DNA of 64,000 nucleotides, taken from NCBI GenBank assembly GCA_030512335.1, contig JAULSU010000004.1, positions 3,348,001 to 3,412,000 of the forward strand, read 5' to 3'. Below are positions 1 through 9,509 of this stretch, in pieces; the first letter of the stretch is position 1, and every line of letters begins with the position of its first letter. This stretch comes from Immersiella caudata. Its lineage: Eukaryota > Ascomycota > Sordariomycetes > Sordariales > Lasiosphaeriaceae. The notes under the pieces are model-generated. The model made no database searches. It saw only the letters and a list, made by a program, of their open reading frames with translations, and was not told the origin of the DNA. A program made the translations under genes and the position numbers.

Positions 1-14
1 CGCTCGTCCATGCC

Positions 15-364
15 TCACAATGGCACATCCTCCAAACAAAAACATAGACAATTATCCGCACACCACTTATCTCGAGGACGTAGCTTCCCGTTTGAATCGC
101 ATTGTGATCCCCGCTCCTCGCACGTCAACGACCCCTTGGCGCTCCCACAGAAGGGCATGTACGATGGGCACATCGGGTTGCCACCGGGCATCGTGGTGTT
201 TCGATAGATGTTGCTCGGCGTATTGGTGGTGTGATTACTCGCGGATGTCGAAGCAAGGGCAGCAGCGAGGAAGAGGGGCCATGCCTGGAGGGTAGCGAGG
301 GAGAGCTGTGAGGGGTTAGTATTTGATTTTGGGAAAGCAAGGGATTTGGATGGCTTGCCTTCAT
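15..364 (-). CDS. Small secreted cysteine-rich protein (hypothetical)
   Basis: Two-exon model: a tiny first exon 364-359 (ATG AAG), intron 358-306, exon 2 305-15. The intron starts GCAAGC rather than GT and ends CTAACCCCTCACAG, which is a good branch point and acceptor. Joined this way the 98-residue product begins with a clear signal peptide (about 22 residues, core PLFLAAALA) that no unspliced frame supplies. The mature part has eight cysteines, two of them in the carboxy-terminal motif CADNCLCFC, and Asn-Thr-rich sequence after the signal. Small secreted eight-cysteine proteins in fungi are often apoplastic proteins or effector candidates, but I recognise no family and assign no function. 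The very short first exon and the GC donor are the weak points of the model. Confidence 0.55.
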
Positions 365-1354
365 CGAGGCGGCTAGGGATGCGATGTGTTTTGTCTTGTT
401 GGGGGGCAAAGATCTAGGAGCCGGGGACAGCACTGAACCGATGGCGGAGCGCTTCAGATAATTTCTCTCGAAGTGGAGGAAGGATTGGCAGGCCGTGCAG
501 TTGGAACGATTGTTTAATTGCAGGTAGGAATGTGCGTCGTGTGGACGAGGAAGGACGGACTGCCAGTGAGACATGGGTCCACATTGACGTCAGGAACAGC
601 CCAGCTGCAATCCAACCTGTGAAGGATTCCTGGAAAGTACCTATGTTTCTCCGTCGACTGACGATCAACTCATGTGCCCGGTAAGGTAAACACTGGATTA
701 TCAACTTCTTCCTGTATGGCCTCTAAAGAGCGAAGTCTACAGCCTGCGAGCTACTTACTAATGTGTTTTCAAGCTCTATAGAAAAGGCTCCCGCGAGAAA
801 AAAGGATCCCCTCACCCATTGCGCCAAGTGTTAATAACATTGGCAAGAGGTCTTCTTCGATGTTGACAAGGCCTTTTTGAAATATAAGCGACATATTCTG
901 AAGTAGACACCAAGTTTCTTAGGTCGTTAAGTAAAGCTACTCTTGTGATGTAGTTGACGCATGCTTGTTCGTATTGAAGGCACTTGTAGATCTGGGCTAG
1001 AATGTGTTTTCGCAGGGAGTAGACAGCCCGTCTCTTCTGGGGGCAGCCTTCGTACTGCCTCTGTGCTACAGCACCAGGCTCCAGTTTTTGTGTTTAACTG
1101 AGGGTATTTGAAAGGGGGGGAGGGGGGGGGGGGGGGGGGGGGAGTCTAGGTAAGGGACTAATTCGTTTTAACGTTGATACCGGGCCTCTCCACAAAACCA
1201 GGACTCCAGTCGTGGCGCTGCGGTCTCCCTTCCTAGTTTTTTGTACCCCGCCACTCCAGAGAGGGGTAATGGTTGGCGTTCCCCTCACCACCACTTCTTA
1301 ATTGAACGACCCTTTAGCTTGGAACCACTTTCAACCCAAGACTAAACCAACCAC
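365..1354. other. Intergenic region with poly-G tract
   Basis: No convincing coding frame on either strand. It contains a guanine tract at 1,114-1,142 (7 G, one A, 21 G). The last 200 bases are the probable promoter and leader of the HRI1-like gene. Confidence 0.6.
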
Positions 1355-2062
1355 ATGGCTGACATATCGATCCGCAAATATATTCGTTGGCTCCCCGATG
1401 AGGCCAGTGAGCCAACGTCTACGATTGTTCTCACCTCGCCTGAGCGGCGTTTCGTCGACCTCCGCATTCTGTTGGAACCAAAACTGTCCATCGACTGGGG
1501 AATTGCCGGTACATCCACCAGCGAGAGGGCCGATGGAAGCGACTTCTCACACTCCCGATGGAACCACTGGATCGACTCCCGTACCGCCAACACCGAGAAC
1601 CTCGCAGACGAGGGCGACAACTACGATCAGGCCGATGGCAGCATCTTGGAGAAGGGGCGAATGGTCAACCCGGCGACCGGAAAGCAGACCGATTATGAAG
1701 AGCTTTGGGTTTCCGAGGACACCCGCTCTGTTCCCGCTTTTGCCAGCGGTGGGAGCATCGTTGATGGTCCGGCAATTTGTGTGGTCCTGGAAATGCAACG
1801 GGACGAGGAGGGACGACGAGGCATGGTCGTACGTCTGGGTCAATACTGCCAGGGGCTCGTAAGGACAGGTGCCGGCCAAGCGGATATCACGATCGAACGG
1901 CTGAAGTGGGACGCAGAGACTGGTTGGGTGAAGCAGGTGAGGATCGGCGACGCAGAGTTACCCACCGACTTTGCGACACATCTTGCCCATGAGGCTGTTC
2001 AAGGGGATGTTGTGAGAGTTGGGGGTGATGCATGGACGGTTGTGGAAACGGCGGTGCTGTAA
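1355..2062 (+). CDS. HRI1-like protein
   Basis: Single-exon gene of 235 residues. The opening (ISIRKYIRWLPDEASEPTST, then a DWGIAGTS stretch near residue 50) and the later blocks (SRWNHWIDSRT, a KQTDYEELW block near residue 115, VVLEMQ, RLGQYCQG) fit the fungal HRI1 family. That family consists of beta-rich, lipocalin-like two-domain proteins. In yeast, Hri1 was found as an interactor of the casein kinase Hrr25 and is cytosolic and nuclear; its biochemical role is unsettled. Length is close to the yeast protein. The ATG at 1,355 is the first in frame and the frame is open throughout. A longer overlapping frame starting at 1,302 is a shadow. It is the last ordinary gene before the HET block begins. 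Confidence 0.72.
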   Translation: MADISIRKYIRWLPDEASEPTSTIVLTSPERRFVDLRILLEPKLSIDWGIAGTSTSERADGSDFSHSRWNHWIDSRTANTENLADEGDNYDQADGSILEKGRMVNPATGKQTDYEELWVSEDTRSVPAFASGGSIVDGPAICVVLEMQRDEEGRRGMVVRLGQYCQGLVRTGAGQADITIERLKWDAETGWVKQVRIGDAELPTDFATHLAHEAVQGDVVRVGGDAWTVVETAVL

Positions 2063-2910
2063 TCGGCCAGTCGATGACACTCAGAATGCGGGATAAAGTT
2101 GGTGGCGGTGGATGATGGCTAGATCCCATCGGGAGGCGAAGCTCAAGAACTACAGGCTCAGGCATTGACGTTCCATCCAGGCGGTTCGAATGCGAACAAG
2201 GAACTTCCCGACTCCTCCGTTTTCTTCTACGGTCCGGCCGAATTGGCGGTGTCCGGGGGAGGTTTGAGCTGTATCGCCACTGTCCGGCCCTAAAAAAAAT
2301 GCCCCGTCTCTACAGGGATGCTGAAGATAGTGCAGAGAATCGTGATGCGGACTTCGAAAGTTTCAGGGGACCCTTAAAGTTTGGATTGGGCGTTACCCTC
2401 AGCTCCAGATCCGAAGCTGCATTTGAGCGGGTATCAGCCTGGCTAGCAGACTGCATGACACACCACAATGACTGCGGGGCTGCCCGGGAGGCATTTGTGC
2501 CGAGTCGACTGCTGGGCCTGCAATCGGTGGATCAAGAGGGAAGGGCAATGCTCAAGACACATGTCGACTCCGCGCAAGCGCCTGCTGTCCTATATGCCCG
2601 TCTCAGTAACTGCTGGGGAGACGACTTGGTCGGCGTTGTCAAGACTGTCAAGGCCAATCTCAAAGACCATGTGACACGGTGTAATGGTGGAACCTCGGAA
2701 TGGCCCTATAGGCAGTAACTCGGTTCAATTTAACAATAATTGTCTATGGCCTCAAAGGTCCTTACGAGGAAAGCAGAGGAGACCTTTTAAGGGGAGAGGT
2801 TGTATTTAAATACTAGAGGCCTAAAGGGCCGGAGGTGCTTTATCTTTTAGTCTAGTAAGCGACCTCTATTATTTACAGGAAGTAGCCGCTTTACTCAGTG
2901 ATAATTGAAG

Positions 2911-2964
2911 CCGCGGCGGCTCATCCTGTGGACAGTTAATCATAAGTGCTTTATTACAGCGTCA
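2911..2964 (+). repeat. Left copy of a 54-base repeat
   Basis: Direct repeat of 9,456-9,509, roughly 80% identical by eye. Both contain GCCRCGGCGG and the perfect shared core TCATAAGTGCTTTATTA. It lies about 240 bases inside the left edge of the insertion. The surrounding DNA (2,700-3,100) is AT-rich with no credible gene. Confidence 0.65.
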
Positions 2965-3636
2965 AAGTGTAAGATAACGTTCTCGCAGTATTCGGTTAAA
3001 CTGCTATCTGAGTTTATAAATGGAGAGTACGTTTCCGGTTCCCCTTTCAAATAGGAGTAAGCGAGCAAACTGAAGTGGAGGAGGATCGACCCATAGTCTG
3101 TGGCTGCTTGTTCCTGCCAGTGGACATCCAAGGGCGGTCCGTCGTTCCGCACATCGGTGTTTTCGGATCTGATTGGCCGACGAACAGCTGCTGAGCTGCT
3201 CCTCGCTGCACGGTTTCGACCGCAAGCAGGATGCCTTCACTCGACGCTATATGCGTTGTCGATAACCCGAACCGACATGAAACAGACAGTGACCGTTATC
3301 CGTGGTGAATTCGACACCACCCACTCAAGATGTGAATCGAATAAACGCGCATCTACAAAACACCCAAGTTTGGCTAACCGATCAACATCCATGTTCCATT
3401 TAAGGGTGGGACCACACCGAGGCCTGGAAGGTCAAAGACACTCAATCTACTTTCTGGTTTTTTTTTTTTTTTGTTTTTCTTAAAAAGAAAGGAGTGGCAG
3501 TAATGCTGTCCCTAAAAAGATTGAAAGAACCCCATACCCCCGTTTGCACGACCCAGCTTGTAAGTAGCGACCAACGATGGCGATAAGCCATGACCGCTGA
3601 TACACGATCAAGCACCTGGAAGCTACCTTGAGATAA
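2965..3636. other. Non-coding stretch inside the insertion
   Basis: No supported gene on either strand. It includes a T-run at 3,460-3,478 that is broken by one G. The sequence is probably transposon or pseudogene debris. Confidence 0.5.
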
Positions 3637-5377
3637 TCATATCAAACTGACAGTCCTCTCGGTAGCATCATGTAGCCATATAGGGTATTCGTCTTCCACC
3701 GTAACATCCCCCGAGAGCATACCATTCTGGTCAAGATAAATAATCTGCGGCCAGTGTGTGGGCTGCAGCGACACATCGGCCCCACGAAGTCTAACAATAC
3801 CAAACCGCTCATAGTGCTCCCCGTTTCGTCTATCTAACCACAAGGATGGCATGAATTTCGTGACCGCGTTTCGGTAATGAACGCTGTGTTCCAAGAGCTA
3901 GGCCAAGAATATCTCCTTCAAGCGGTAGAGATTCGTTCTCGTCATCCAGGAATACGTAGGCCATGGCTGTGATCCCTTCTCGAATTGGAAGGACTGCGTA
4001 AAGCCCGTCAATATACTCTCGGCCACGCTGGCTTCTCAGACCAGCCCAACTCCTTTCCTCGAAGCCTAATGAAACGGCTAACGTCGTGATTTGTAGGATG
4101 GGGGCAGCGTCAAAAGTTGAAATTGCCAACTCCGATCTCTCAGCCATGGATTCTTGTTGGTTAAACCAACCTTGCAGCGAAACGATCCGGCCATCGATTC
4201 CCACCAGATCAACCCTACAGTCACGCGGGACGACGCTTTCTGTGTTATGGATGTGGATGCCGCCTCGCCACCCCGCCCAACTCCAGCTAGGAAAGGGATG
4301 GCGCCGAGTGCCAGGAGACATGTGACTCCACTGAATAGAGAAGGATAATAACGAGCTATTTCCTTCCAGCCGCTTCATGGGAATGCCGTGAACCTGCCGG
4401 ATTCCCTGAGGTTCCAGCCAGTTGAAAAGCCCCATGACGGCATTCAGAGCGTCTTGCGGATGGCTGAGCTCCCGAGATGTGTAGTTTTTGAGCTGCTCAA
4501 TGGTCAGACCAAGCCATAGCATTTTGAGTTGAATCTCGCCGCCTGCAAGTGCAGAAATATGGTTGGTAGGTATCATGCCGGCGAAAACCCCCAAATTGTA
4601 CCACTCCTGGAATGAAGGAGGGTCCAATGGTCTCTTCACCGTTTCCGCGTAGTGCGATGTATTGCAGACAAAAGAAATCTGATCTTCGGCGAATATTAAC
4701 CGCCTAGGAGATAGCATGAACTCCTGGAACGTCCAGTCACGGGTAGCCCACTTGGATGTTGTAAGCTGGACATGGGTGTGGCGAAAGATCTGGATCATGG
4801 CGACGCCGCTGACGACGCGCACCTTCTGGGCAAGACGCGGCCTCGAAACGCCAGGTAGCCCATACGATGCGCTATCCCCTGCTGCTGCTACCAGTGTAAG
4901 AGCTGCCCGAGAATAGATCTTGTCCATCTGGGCGATTTGTTCTAACTTTTGGGGCCCGTCATTCTGATCAATGCACTACGCGAGCCCACAGTCAGTAGGT
5001 GGATACGCCTCAGGTTGACCAGCTTCGTAATTGCTGGGAGTTGGACTCACAAACTGGTCCACCCAAAGAAAGCGAAAACCAAGAGCCAAGGTCACAAGAA
5101 TGGCGTCTCGAATAACTGCAGGAATTTGACAAGCCCTGAGCCGATACCCGTTGTCGGTAGCGTGAGACGGCGCAGGCTGCCGAGACCCCCAGACATATGA
5201 CAGGGCAAAATATTGACAGTCATTTGGAGCGTCAACAATGGCCAGCGAGACACAATCGATGACTCGAAGTCCTGGCACCGGGCGAGTTTTGATCTGGCAT
5301 ATCCCGCCATGGGAGGTTGTCCTCGAACACCGAATGGAAGTTGCTGTGAAAAACTGAGTAACCACGACTGTGGTCAC
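3637..5377 (-). pseudogene. HET-domain gene, frameshifted, start not found
   Basis: Exon 1 (about 5,377 down to 5,051) carries the pre-HET segment PGLRVIDC and the HET core YFALSYVWG, then the IPAVIRDAILVTLALGFRFLW block. Intron 5,050-4,976 has donor GTGAGT, a CTGAC branch point and a TAG acceptor. Exon 2 resumes in phase with CIDQND, QMDKIYSRAALTLVAAAG, TRDWTFQEFMLSPRRLIF and a PFPSWSWAGWRGG block. Near 3,890 the frame shifts by one base; the carboxy-terminal part (LWLDRRNGEHYERFGIVRL, then THWPQIIYLDQNG) is in the neighbouring frame down to the stop at 3,637. I find no ATG in frame upstream of the HET core, so the 5' end is missing or in another exon. It lies within the 6.9-kb insertion. 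Confidence 0.75.
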
Positions 5378-5810
5378 AACAGAGAGGTAGATAAGCAGGG
5401 TTGCAAAGGTTGCAAGTAGTCAAAGGGTGCTTCAGTGCAAGCGTGCAAAGCAGTATTATTATCGTTACTGACAAAGGAACTATTAAGACCCAGGCCTGGT
5501 TGTACATATAGTTGTGGCCCCGTGGACCCGACCCTCGGGTCATCGGATCCTTCCTGATCGGTTTGGGCTTGCCGCGTTCCCATTAGCTGTTCTTTGGGAT
5601 CCGTTTGTGCACGGATGCCTCAGGTTAGAGTGTAATACGTGTCATGTCCTTAGTCCGTGACAGTTGCCCAGTGGAGCGAGAGCTAGACTCAAACTCTAAA
5701 GTTTGGAGGAGAGGCAGCTTCATTTTTGCCGCCTTACCCCACTTAGTCGCAGCACCTTCCCTGCACTGCATGTAGAAAGTGCTAATTGTCAGAAAGAAAG
5801 GGGTTCAGGT

Positions 5811-6028
5811 GTCAGAAACACTGCACCCTAGATTGTGTGGGAATGATGGCAATTGAGTTGGTTTGCAATTGACTGATTGTATATCTTCTCCCTGCTCCTT
5901 GTTCTCGTTGAGGTTCTGGCTTTCAACCAGAACTTCAACAAAGCAACCCAACGCAATAAAATCAGTCAAGTGCAAACCAACTCAATTTCCATCATTCCCT
6001 CACAATCCAGGGTGAAGTGTTTCTGACA
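5811..6028. mobile_element. Inverted-repeat element, MITE-like
   Basis: The left arm (5,813-5,880, beginning GTCAGAAACACTGCACCCT) and the right arm (about 5,961-6,028, ending AGTGTTTCTGAC) are near-perfect reverse complements over about 68 bases. They enclose about 80 bases that contain their own short inverted repeat, GGTTCTGGCTTTCAACCAGAA. It has no coding capacity. The whole could fold into a long hairpin. A clear target-site duplication was not identified. A relative lies at 9,217-9,455. Confidence 0.75.
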
Positions 6029-6613
6029 ACAGTACTGGCCCTGTAATACAGGGCCTCTCTAGTGCTCTCAGAGGCTGGAAATCAACAGTATCTCTTGGCA
6101 CCCGGCACGAAATCTGAGAGACCTGAGTGGCTGCAGCCCTTTTTTTTGTGGGACACGACTAGGGGATGGTTGCAAAGCAAGTCAAAGAGATTGCGCTTTG
6201 CTTCCGAGTACGTCTCTACTGTTTCGCTTCAGAGAGCTGAAGCAATTGATTTAATGGAACTTTAAAACAATTTTATTCAGTCGCTCACATGGCTGTCAGC
6301 CATGACAATTACGCTCTGATGTTAAAAGGTTATAGAGTGGCGGCTTCAACAGCGCCAAGATGCCCCATCCGCACCATCACTTCGGCCAAAGTGTGCGGAG
6401 GGAGGGGCTTCACGTGCAAAGTGCACGTGCTTCTCACTAACATTTTCCCACCTTCGCCAGGCACGAAATTGGATATCTGCCCAACGGCAGTCCAACGGAA
6501 ATGGCTCGAACGCTACTACCCGATCACTCGACACTACCACCTCCCTAGAGCCAACGCTTTGTGAATCATACCGCTTCCATTATAGTAACAGCTCTATCCG
6601 AATCGCAACACCC

Positions 6614-6799
6614 TTGGATGGACTGGGAGTAGCCGCCAGCGTCATCGCCGCGACCGAACTATCCACAAAAGTTGCGTCACTCTACGCTCAATACTACTCC
6701 TTGAACAGGATCGAGACACATTATCTGCGGCCTTCAATATCGGCCAGGCGTACCTCCTTACCTTTTGCTTTAGTCTCCGCGGCCCAATCTTACCCGTAA
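6614..6799 (+). pseudogene. Remnant of a fungal STAND/NLR amino-terminal domain
   Basis: The frame reads DGLGVAASVIAATELSTKVA and then SLYAQYYS. This closely matches the opening of the amino-terminal domain found on many fungal STAND (NACHT or NB-ARC) proteins, which typically begins MDxLGVAASVIAVxELSxKVxSLCxQYY. Homology stops after about 30 residues and the frame ends at 6,799. There is no ATG in frame (a TTG stands at the expected position). No nucleotide-binding domain follows. It is a fragment inside the 6.9-kb insertion, next to HET genes, a frequent association in fungal incompatibility loci. Confidence 0.55.
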
Positions 6800-6859
6800 T
6801 TGTAAGCAGCTACATCCCGCTGGCTTTGTCTGACGTCTGGCAGGAACTCATCCTTCGAA

Positions 6860-8922
6860 ATGGCATCTACAGGTGCACAAGATCCTCGCTGGATTCATGA
6901 TGATTTTGAGGTAAGTTTTACATTCCGGCTAGAGCTTTGGATTTGAAATCTAATTTAAGATGTAGACTGTAGGTTTTCAGTTGAGGATTACAAGGGCAGT
7001 CGCTGACAATAACGCTTATAGGAGGTATGTAAATATACTATAAGCTAACAGTAATGCTAAGCTTGTTGTGTGTGATGGTGTAGTGGGTAAGTAGAACCCT
7101 TAAGATGGATAAGATGGTGGTGATTACTGACCTTGGCGTGTGTGGTGGTGTAGGAGGTAAGTAGACCCCTCAAGATGGTGGTGATTACTGACCTTGGTGT
7201 GTGTGGTTGTGTAGGAGGTAAGTAGACCCCTCAAGATGGATAAGATGGTGGTGATTACTGACCTTAGTGTGTGTGGTGGTGTAGTCTGTAAGTAGACCCC
7301 TTAAGATGGATCAGATGGTGGTGATTACTGACCTTGCTCTCCTCTACAGTCATCGTGGGAACGAGATTATAGCAATCAATTCGCCAGGGAGCTCCAGATT
7401 CAACTGCGACTAAATGCCTCTGATAACGCTGCCTCATTCGATTCAACGGACAACCCTTCATGCTCTCTCCTGCTACGCAATTGGCTTAAGGCCTGCGACA
7501 GAAATCACATCACATGCCGTCGGCGACCAGGACCGGAGAAATTTCGGCTGAAGAGGGTGGTTGATGTTGGCGACCTAAACCGATTGGCCCTCGTCAAAAA
7601 GCCGCTTAGTGGGAACGACTACCTTGCACTCTCTTACTCCTGGGGCTCCCCAACACCAGAAGAGAAGAAGCAGTTCTGTACTACCAGCGAAAACTATGGA
7701 GCTCGAAAGCGGGGCTTTAGCTATGGCCAGTTACCGAAGACATTTCAAGACGCAGTTCAAGTCACTCGAGCGCTACAGAAGCAGTACCTTTGGATCGACG
7801 CTCTTTGTATTATACAGGAGGGACCCGACTGCGACTGGGAAAGTGAAGCTAGGACCATGGCAGATATCTTTACCCACGCCTACTGCACCATTGCCGCGAG
7901 TTCAGCGCGTGGCTGGAAAGATGGCTTCCTGAACCCGCAGCCGGGCCCCCCAGATATTGGGGTACGAAACACTTCAAGTACACCGACTTGCAAATGTGAC
8001 TTCGATCAAGACGTGGATAAAGGGGCCCTTATGAAGAGAGCCTGGGTACTGCAAGAACGGGTACTTTCCCGGCGAATTATCCATTTCACTGCAGCGCATA
8101 TATATTGCGAGTGCGGAGACGGGGTATTATGTGAGCAGCTGACAAAACTATCCCCCTAAGTCTACAGAATTAAATATTATACATGGTGTGAAGTCTTACC
8201 TTGTTCTAGGCCGCGCAGGAGACAATATTTCATCCTTGATCCTGCTTTTCCGAGCAGGCTCGCCGGTATCGGGGATAGACGTACGGCTGATTTCGTCCAA
8301 TTCCTGTTCAAGAAGTATTCGGCATCTCGCCTTACTTTCGAAACCGACAGGGACGTTGCGGTAGATAGTCTGGTCGAGCGTATGGGACAGGTGCTAGGGA
8401 CTGAAGTGAGATATGGGATCTTCGATCGCTTTCGTTGTACCCTTCTCCTGTGGAAGCGGACTCAGGAGAAGACAGCCCGAATTCCCTACAGTGGTCGAAC
8501 TGTGCCATCATGGTCTTGGGATGGCATATCCTGGGGATATTGCTTTTATCACAGATTCGAGGCCGATCACCCAGGTTCCACGCCGTGTGGATCTCGGGTT
8601 TACCAACGATGGGAAGGCGCTGAATTTCAAAGTGAGGCGCTTTGGTGGAAATTGCCAAATGGGGCTAAAAGGGGGAAGCGCCATTATTGTTGATGGGAAG
8701 GAAGTGGGCTGCGTATGGTTAGATGTGGCAGATTGGATTGAGCTCGAATATTGTGCTGTTGTCGGCATGTATGGGGATGACCAGAAGGAAAACGCTCGGA
8801 AGATTTATTATGTCCTTATTATTCAGAAGAAGGAGGATGGGTTAGCATATGAAAGGTTGGGGGTTGGGATGGTGGAAGCACAGTATGTGTCCATCGACTG
8901 CGATGCTGGAACGCTTTGGTAG
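6860..8922 (+). pseudogene. HET-domain gene with tandem intron-like units, frameshifted
   Basis: Exon 1 is 6,860-6,910 (17 codons, ending GAG before GTAAGT). The main exon restarts in the same phase at 7,350 (SSWERDYSNQFARELQ). Between them are six consecutive GT-AG units. The HET domain is good: DYLALSYSWG, LPKTFQDAVQVTRALQKQYL, WIDALCIIQEG, MADIFTHAYCTIAASSA and a RAWVLQERVLSRRIIHF block. An in-frame stop at 8,157-8,159 precedes an apparent intron (acceptor TTCTAG at 8,209). The tail continues in another frame (RRQYFILDPAFPSRL, then VPSWSWDG) and shifts again near 8,522 to VDLGFTNDGKALNFKVRRFG, ending at 8,922. It has probably lost function unless the shifts are sequence errors. It lies inside the insertion. 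Confidence 0.72.
6911..7349 (+). repeat. Ladder of six intron-like units with 3-base spacers
   Basis: GT-AG units are 6,911-7,021, 7,025-7,083, 7,087-7,153, 7,157-7,214, 7,218-7,284 and 7,288-7,349. Each contains a CTGAC or CTAAC branch-point motif. They are separated by exactly three bases each: GAG, TGG, GAG, GAG, TCT. The last four units are copies of one another (GTAAGTAGA, then GATGGTGGTGATTACTGACC), so a unit of about 61-70 bases has been tandemly duplicated with intron and spacer together. The whole may be removed as one 439-base intron, or as several introns leaving one-codon exons. In either case the phase of the flanking exons is kept. Confidence 0.85.
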
Positions 8923-9216
8923 GGCGGTTTTTTTTCCCATTCTGGTCTGATATTTCCCTAGCATAATGATAAATTATGTTTGGCCGTAGGATAAGAGATT
9001 TTCGGTACGTTTGTCTACTTTCTGTCTTCGTAGGTAAAGCGATCGGACCTAAATGCAGGCTGTTACGACTGGTGCCTGTCGACGTACGGTCGGCAGGGCC
9101 GCTGGGGTGGAGAGAGAGGGGTAATACAGAAGGAAATCCTTACAGACGGGGGTTTACTAGGTTAATGGTCGTATGTCACTATAAGTAAGGTGGCACTCTG
9201 AGTGACGATGCAGTAA
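8923..9216. other. Non-coding stretch after the HET gene
   Basis: AT-rich in its first part. I see no gene or clear regulatory element. Confidence 0.5.
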
Positions 9217-9455
9217 GTGTCAGAAAGAAAGGGGGTTCAGGGGCCCTGGGCTTCCGGTCAGCGAAGCTGACTGGATGCCTGGCACTGCCTGAACGCCAGT
9301 CAGCCTCGGCCATGGTGTTGACGAAGCTGAATCCTAGGAAGTGGTCTATAAAGAAGGGGGTTCTAGCTGAAAGCCAGAACCTCGACAAGCGATACAATCA
9401 AGCCATTGCAACCCACTTATTTTCACCCATTCCAAGGTGCAGTGTTTCTGACAAA
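9217..9455. mobile_element. Second inverted-repeat element related to 5,811-6,028
   Basis: The left end, GTCAGAAAGAAAGGGGGTTCAG, repeats the sequence at 5,796-5,816. The right end, GGTGCAGTGTTTCTGAC, is the complement of the other element's arm (GTCAGAAACACTGCACC). The internal GAAAGCCAGAACCTCGACAA matches the middle of the first element. The arms are much less complementary here, so this looks like an older or rearranged copy. Confidence 0.55.
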
Positions 9456-9509
9456 AGCCACGGCGGTTAATCCTGTAGGTAGCTGGTCATAAGTGCTTTA
9501 TTAGCACTC
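9456..9509 (+). repeat. Right copy of the 54-base repeat
   Basis: Direct copy of 2,911-2,964. It directly abuts the second inverted-repeat element and lies about 100-150 bases inside the right edge of the insertion. Confidence 0.65.
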
